DNA from: Candidatus Hebobacterum abditum
GTDB taxonomy: Bacteria; Armatimonadota; Hebobacteria; Hebobacterales; Hebobacteraceae
Assembly: GCA_029821875.1 (NCBI GenBank)
Contig: JALGXW010000013.1
Coordinates: 1 to 64,000, forward strand
Direction of reading: 5' to 3'
DNA: 64,000 bases
Of this stretch, positions 60,519-64,000 are shown piece after piece (positions within the stretch are counted from its first letter, which is position 1; every line of letters begins with the position of its first letter). The notes under the pieces were generated by a model, which worked only from the letters and a program-made list of their open reading frames with translations, made no database searches and had not been told where the DNA came from. The translations under genes were made by a program, and so were the position numbers.

Positions 60519-62147
60519 CTAACCTGCACCGGGCCCGCCTTCGGCCGCGCAGGCGGCCGTCTGTCGATGGGCGCTCTCCGACTGCGGGGCTTCGAGAACG
60601 GTCTGCCTCAGAGTCGCGATGTCCGCACGCAGCGCGTTCAGCTCCGCCAGCGATGCTCTCGCTGCTTCCCTGTTGTGCGCGACCTGGGCTCGCAGAGCGG
60701 TGAGCTCGTCCTCCTGCTTCTTCACCAGTGTGGCGACGTCTCCCGAGCCTAACCCGACGGCGACTCTCACATACTTCAGCCCTGCATCTGGAGAGGACTG
60801 CCAGGCGCGGCCGACGATCTTGGAGAATTCGTCGGCGGTCATCATCTCCGGCGACACCGCAACGCCGGTGCCGTCCTCCAACCCGGAGGGGATGATGTAG
60901 TCGCCCTCTCTGACCGGCCCGATGACCTTCACAGAGACCTGCCCGAGCAGAGACACCTTTTCGAAGAGGTGCTCCTTGCCTTCTGTGGGCATGTTCCCCA
61001 CTACGGCGGGCGCGGCGGAGACGACGAGGAACTGCCGCGCGCCAGCGGTCCTCTTCGTGATTCTGTCGCCGAAGACGCCGACGATGTCCCCGGGCGCTAC
61101 CTCTTCGCTCTCGCGCAGTCGCTCGAGGTACTCTGCGTAGTCGGCGCCCCCCGATTCATAGCTCACGCCGACGTTCACGAAGGCCTCCGTAGTCGTGGCC
61201 CCCTGGTAGACGACAGAAGCACCAAGGGAGATGAAGTCAGAGACATCTTTGTCGCTGCCAACTGCGCTCTCAATGATGGCCGCTGCGAGTGCCACGATTT
61301 GCGCGGCCCAGAAGATGTTCTCGACTATCATGTCATAGGAGAACAGCAACTCATCCCACGTCTGCCCTTCGATCCTTCCCACCGCATTGCCGCCGCGGTC
61401 GAAGAAGGTGACGAAGTTGTTGTCGCCGCTGGGAGTGGACCGGTCGACGCTGATCGCGATCCCTTGGTCCACCGCATCGACGACGAGAGCATGGCCGAGT
61501 GGGATCGCGCCGTCCCCTGCCCGGGTGCTGTGGATCATGACCTGACCGTCGCCGGAGACAAGGAAGTCACCGGTATCGCCTATCACCCGCAGCGAGTGTC
61601 CTGGCACCGGGGTGTCAATCAGGACTTGGCCGGTATTGGAGACACTGAGACTCCCTACGTCTCCGGCGGCCACGAGCGGGAATCCGAACACGGGGCTGTA
61701 GATCTCGACCTGGCCGTCGTTGGAGACAGTGAGACTCCCGACATCCGGTGTCACCCGGAACGGATAGGCGAGGGGGATCCAGGGCTCGCGTTGGTCTGCA
61801 CGCACCCAGAGATCCGTGTAGAGCTCGACCCTGCCGGTCGCCCGGCCGTCCGAGTTCCCCTGAGGATCGAGGGTGTTCCCAATGATCCGGAGACGCTCCT
61901 GGTTCGCAGTCCGGATCGCCAGGCTGGCGGCATCGGTGGTTCCCAGGAAGTCATGGGCCGGGTCCGTACGCCGGTTCCCAAACAGCGACCATGGCTGCGC
62001 GGGCACTCCCGGCCTGCTCCCCCTGTCGATTTGTGCCGCTGCAGGCGAGCCAGCGACAAGCCCCGCGATTACAGTCAACGCCAACAGCGGTGCTACGCTC
62101 TGCGCCCTCGACGCCAACACTGATACGACGCGCTGCACTGTCGACAT
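60519..62147 (-). CDS. Secreted protein with phage-tail-spike-like (peptidase G2) domain and coiled coil
   Basis: ATG 62147 follows AAAGGA and gives about 542 residues with signal peptide APLLALTVIAGLVAGSPAAA. Residues ~60-230 are beta-repeats (VGSLTVSNDGQVEIYSP, VGSLSVSNTGQVLIDTP). Then comes ESGGADYAEYLERL with GDIVGVFGDRITK and VSVKVIGPVREGDYIIPSG (about 330-440), resembling the intramolecular-cleavage peptidase G2 domain of phage tail spikes. A heptad-rich C-terminus (DELTALRAQVAHNREAARAS) suggests trimer formation. It is likely a surface fibre-like protein. Domain assignment is by motif only. Confidence 0.72.
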   Translation of the reverse strand: MSTVQRVVSVLASRAQSVAPLLALTVIAGLVAGSPAAAQIDRGSRPGVPAQPWSLFGNRRTDPAHDFLGTTDAASLAIRTANQERLRIIGNTLDPQGNSDGRATGRVELYTDLWVRADQREPWIPLAYPFRVTPDVGSLTVSNDGQVEIYSPVFGFPLVAAGDVGSLSVSNTGQVLIDTPVPGHSLRVIGDTGDFLVSGDGQVMIHSTRAGDGAIPLGHALVVDAVDQGIAISVDRSTPSGDNNFVTFFDRGGNAVGRIEGQTWDELLFSYDMIVENIFWAAQIVALAAAIIESAVGSDKDVSDFISLGASVVYQGATTTEAFVNVGVSYESGGADYAEYLERLRESEEVAPGDIVGVFGDRITKRTAGARQFLVVSAAPAVVGNMPTEGKEHLFEKVSLLGQVSVKVIGPVREGDYIIPSGLEDGTGVAVSPEMMTADEFSKIVGRAWQSSPDAGLKYVRVAVGLGSGDVATLVKKQEDELTALRAQVAHNREAARASLAELNALRADIATLRQTVLEAPQSESAHRQTAACAAEGGPGAG

Positions 62148-62186
62148 AACCACGCTTCCTTTCCCGCCAGAGTGCCCGTCTCTCAT

Positions 62187-62892
62187 CTAGTCGCCGAGCT
62201 GAGCCCGTCGGCTCGGGCCGGAGCATAGACCCGCGCGGAGGGCCAGGCCGAACTCGCCGTCATGTCGCCTGGGGGCTCGCAGGGATTACGTCACGAGCAG
62301 GATACGGGTTCTCGGAGACGAGAACCCGACACCGCGGATGTTCGGTAGGTTCAGCGAGAGCGAGGAGTGGTAGCGGTGCGGAACGGCGAGCGCGTCTGTT
62401 GCTGGGAAGGTGAACCGGTCCGTTCCCTACCTGAGCTGGTCCCTTGGCTGGCATTGTATTCTCCCACTGCCGGGCCGTCGAGTCTGCTCTTGAGTCCACG
62501 GAGCTTCTGCGCGCTGCGAGGAGATGTGCCGAATCGCGGCCAAAAGGTTCGAGGGCCACGGTCTGCGGTGGTAGAATAAGCGCACAAGATGCCATCGCTG
62601 GACGCTATGGACGAGCCCTGAGAAGACTGGGAAGTGCCTAGCAGAAGCGAGTGCCCGAGTTTCCTCGAAGACCCGTCTCAGTTCTGGTAGCGTAGGCCCG
62701 TTTCGTCGGAATGCATAACGCGCTGCCTGGTGTCCTCGTACGGCGTTGGGGCTTGCCGCGAGGCAAGGGAGGCGGGTAGCTCGTCGCACAGTGGGGGGCG
62801 CAGTACCCTCCACTCGGGCTCCAACTGTCCAACCGTCGTCGGGCGCAACGGTGTCCGCGGCGGCCACCCCTGAGGGGCGAGGGCGCCGTGTC
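62187..62892. other. 700-base region, mostly unassigned
   Basis: I find no convincing gene on either strand. It contains the hairpin at 62305 and leads into an IS3 orfB remnant. Confidence 0.4.
62305..62328. repeat. Perfect 10-bp hairpin with GAGA loop
   Basis: CGGGTTCTCG and CGAGAACCCG are separated by GAGA, a GNRA-type tetraloop on the plus strand. No T-run follows. It lies 160 bases upstream of the start of the minus-strand gene ending at 60519. Confidence 0.55.
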
Positions 62893-62970
62893 CATCAGCA
62901 TGTACCGGCGGGCGATCCCTTCCAGAACGCCCAGGCAGAGAGCCTTTCTGAAATCCTGAAGCACGAGGAT
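62893..62970 (+). pseudogene. Remnant of an IS3-family orfB transposase
   Basis: The plus strand encodes PAGDPFQNAQAESLSEILKH, which aligns with the RGNPYDNAxAESFFxTLKHE catalytic region of IS3-family OrfB. The Asp/Asn in this motif is changed to Gln and flanking sequence is not recognisable, so it is a decayed piece. Confidence 0.5.
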
Positions 62971-63152
62971 GGGAACCCGGCCCAGTGCCGGAGCTTTGGA
63001 GAGGGGGCAGGATCCCAAGCCCTAGAGACGACGCGCAGCCGCCGGTGGGTATGGCGACTGCCCGTTGAGGCCGTCGGAAGGGCACTAGACGCACTTTTGG
63101 GAAGAGGCGAAGCTCCGCTTGAGGCCCCTCGCGCGGTCCCGTAGACCCCGTT

Positions 63153-63227
63153 AGGTCGCAGGTTGGAAGCGGGGTCGTAGTGAGATAGTAAGCTCTCTGT
63201 TGCGACCCCGATACATACCTGCGACCT
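63153..63227. repeat. Nested inverted repeat, 75 bases
   Basis: AGGTCGCAGGT pairs with ACCTGCGACCT (11 bp, perfect) and inside it GGGGTCG pairs with CGACCCC (7 bp, perfect), with 7 unpaired bases on each side between the two stems and a 25-base apical loop. It lies 24 bases after the stop of the SLH gene at 63252 and may form its mRNA end. Confidence 0.7.
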
Positions 63228-63251
63228 CGTGCACTCCCATTCCCGACCTCC

Positions 63252-64000
63252 TCACAGCATCAGCCCAAAGCCCCTCGCGATGTAGACCGCCATCTGATCG
63301 CGGGTGACGACGATCTGGGGGCGGTAGTAGCCCTCGGGGTAGCCCGGGACGATGCCACGCGAAGCGGCGTACTCGATATGTCGGTACGCCCAGTGGTCGG
63401 CCGATACGTCCGCGAAGGTTGGCGGCGGCTCCGGGGATGGGATTCCCGCATCGCCTGGGGGTGCCGCCGTGGCGCGAGCGACGTAGACGGCCATCTGGCC
63501 CCGGTCCACAGTCGAGGCCGGCCGGTAGCTGCCATCGGGGTAGCCCTGCACGACTCCGTGAGAGGCAGCATACTCGATGTGCCGGTAGGCCCAGTGGTCG
63601 GCGGGCACATCAGTGAAGGTTGGTGGTCCCGGGTCTGGGATGGCGGCATCGCCAGAGGGCGTGACGAGGCCGCGTGCCACATAGACCGCCATCTGGGCTC
63701 GAGTCACTTGGATGTCGGGACGGTAGAGACCATCCGGATAGCCCGCCACGATGTTGTCGGTCGCGCAGGCGATGACCTCCAGAGCTGACCAGTGCTGTGG
63801 CGGCGGGAGCAGCGGCACGTCGGGGAAGGCGACCCAAATGTGACGCTCCTTCTCCCTGCTGCTAGAGCCTTCGGCGCCGCTCGCAGTCAACGACACCGTG
63901 TAGTAGCCTACCTCGGTATAGCCATGGCTGGGGTCTTGCTGGGAGGAGCCGCCGCCGTCGCCGAAGCTCCACAGCCAGGAGGTGGGCTGGGCCGCGGACA
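63252..64000 (-). CDS. SLH-domain protein with PKD domain, 5' end outside window
   Basis: The tracked ORF starts at 63896, but the frame is open to the right edge and holds a PKD domain (SWLWSFGDGGGSSQQDPSHG) upstream, so the gene continues beyond 64000. Three SLH domains follow: FPDVPLLPPPQHWSALEVIA, FTDVPADHWAYRHIEYAASH and FADVSADHWAYRHIEYAASR, each followed by a GYPDGxYRP motif, ending IARGFGLML. It is a surface-anchored protein of the same class as those at 24475 and 56549, with more diverged SLH units. Confidence 0.88.
   Translation of the reverse strand, partial: SAAQPTSWLWSFGDGGGSSQQDPSHGYTEVGYYTVSLTASGAEGSSSREKERHIWVAFPDVPLLPPPQHWSALEVIACATDNIVAGYPDGLYRPDIQVTRAQMAVYVARGLVTPSGDAAIPDPGPPTFTDVPADHWAYRHIEYAASHGVVQGYPDGSYRPASTVDRGQMAVYVARATAAPPGDAGIPSPEPPPTFADVSADHWAYRHIEYAASRGIVPGYPEGYYRPQIVVTRDQMAVYIARGFGLML

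Noticed and set aside
62638-63094. Overlapping minus-strand ORFs of 126-138 codons
   Set aside because: Composition is Arg/Pro-rich with no motif, and the plus strand here carries an IS3 orfB remnant instead.
63150-63230. Integron attC site
   Set aside because: GTTAGGT occurs at the left end, but the required RYYYAAC/GTTRRRY arrangement and an integrase or cassettes are absent.

Overview
This is a high-GC (roughly 60-65% by eye) bacterial window of about 43 protein genes and one tRNA. There is no rRNA, no CRISPR array and no intact insertion sequence. The mix of genes suggests an uncultured saccharolytic bacterium with a two-membrane or S-layered envelope, most like Armatimonadota or a neighbouring phylum. 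The pointers are three proteins with C-terminal SLH domains, a probable outer-membrane beta-barrel, a DUF1559-type prepilin, DUF4091 glycosidase-like proteins, GH4 glycosidases, heparinase and FAD-dependent oxidoreductases. The taxonomic call is inference only.

Layout. 1-5.5 kb: a plus-strand run of FAD oxidoreductase (5' end cut off), GH4 glycosidase, MttB-family methyltransferase and a small unknown protein. 5.6-15.6 kb: a signalling block with an FHA-GAF histidine kinase, a response regulator, a Ser/Thr kinase with TolB-like and TPR parts, and an FHA-GAF adenylate cyclase paralogous to the histidine kinase. A flavodoxin-like reductase, a small membrane protein and a zinc-ribbon beta-lactamase-like protein lie within it. 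Two decayed IS3-type orfA 5' ends sit just upstream of the Ser/Thr kinase and the cyclase. 15.8-22.3 kb: a secreted glycosidase-like protein, then ferredoxin, Cys-rich unknown, cyclase-family hydrolase, NAD epimerase and beta-hydroxyacid dehydrogenase genes. 22.3-24.4 kb: a PadR regulator with a HAAS/ankyrin membrane protein, flanked by a 65-bp direct repeat, plus a small membrane protein. 24.5-34.9 kb: envelope genes (SLH/DUF4091 protein, GT39-like glycosyltransferase without a normal start codon, beta-barrel, SpoIID protein, copper-amine-oxidase-N-type protein) with relics of XdhC and an Rhs protein. 35.6-37.4 kb: glnS followed by tRNA-Gln(CUG) with its own promoter. 37.8-42.9 kb: DUF4091 protein and Tat-exported heparinase. 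43.6-56.4 kb: prepilin, then a long plus-strand catabolic cluster of DUF6785-type transporter, UroD-like methyltransferase, BadF-type sugar kinase, GH4, MttB and two more tandem DUF6785-type transporters. 56.5-64 kb: minus-strand secreted proteins (NHL-like/PKD/SLH, YD-repeat, peptidase-G2-like, and an SLH protein running off the right edge).

The most distinctive feature is that a GH4 glycosidase gene is followed directly by an MttB-superfamily methyltransferase gene at two separate loci. At the second locus this pair sits with a UroD-type methyltransferase, a sugar kinase and three OPT-like membrane proteins. This suggests a pathway that takes up, phosphorylates, deglycosylates and demethylates a methylated or quaternary-amine glycoside; that interpretation is inference. 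A second theme is phospho-threonine signalling: two FHA-GAF proteins with swapped output domains flank a Ser/Thr kinase. A third is genome decay: at least six degraded gene or IS fragments lie in the intergenic regions.
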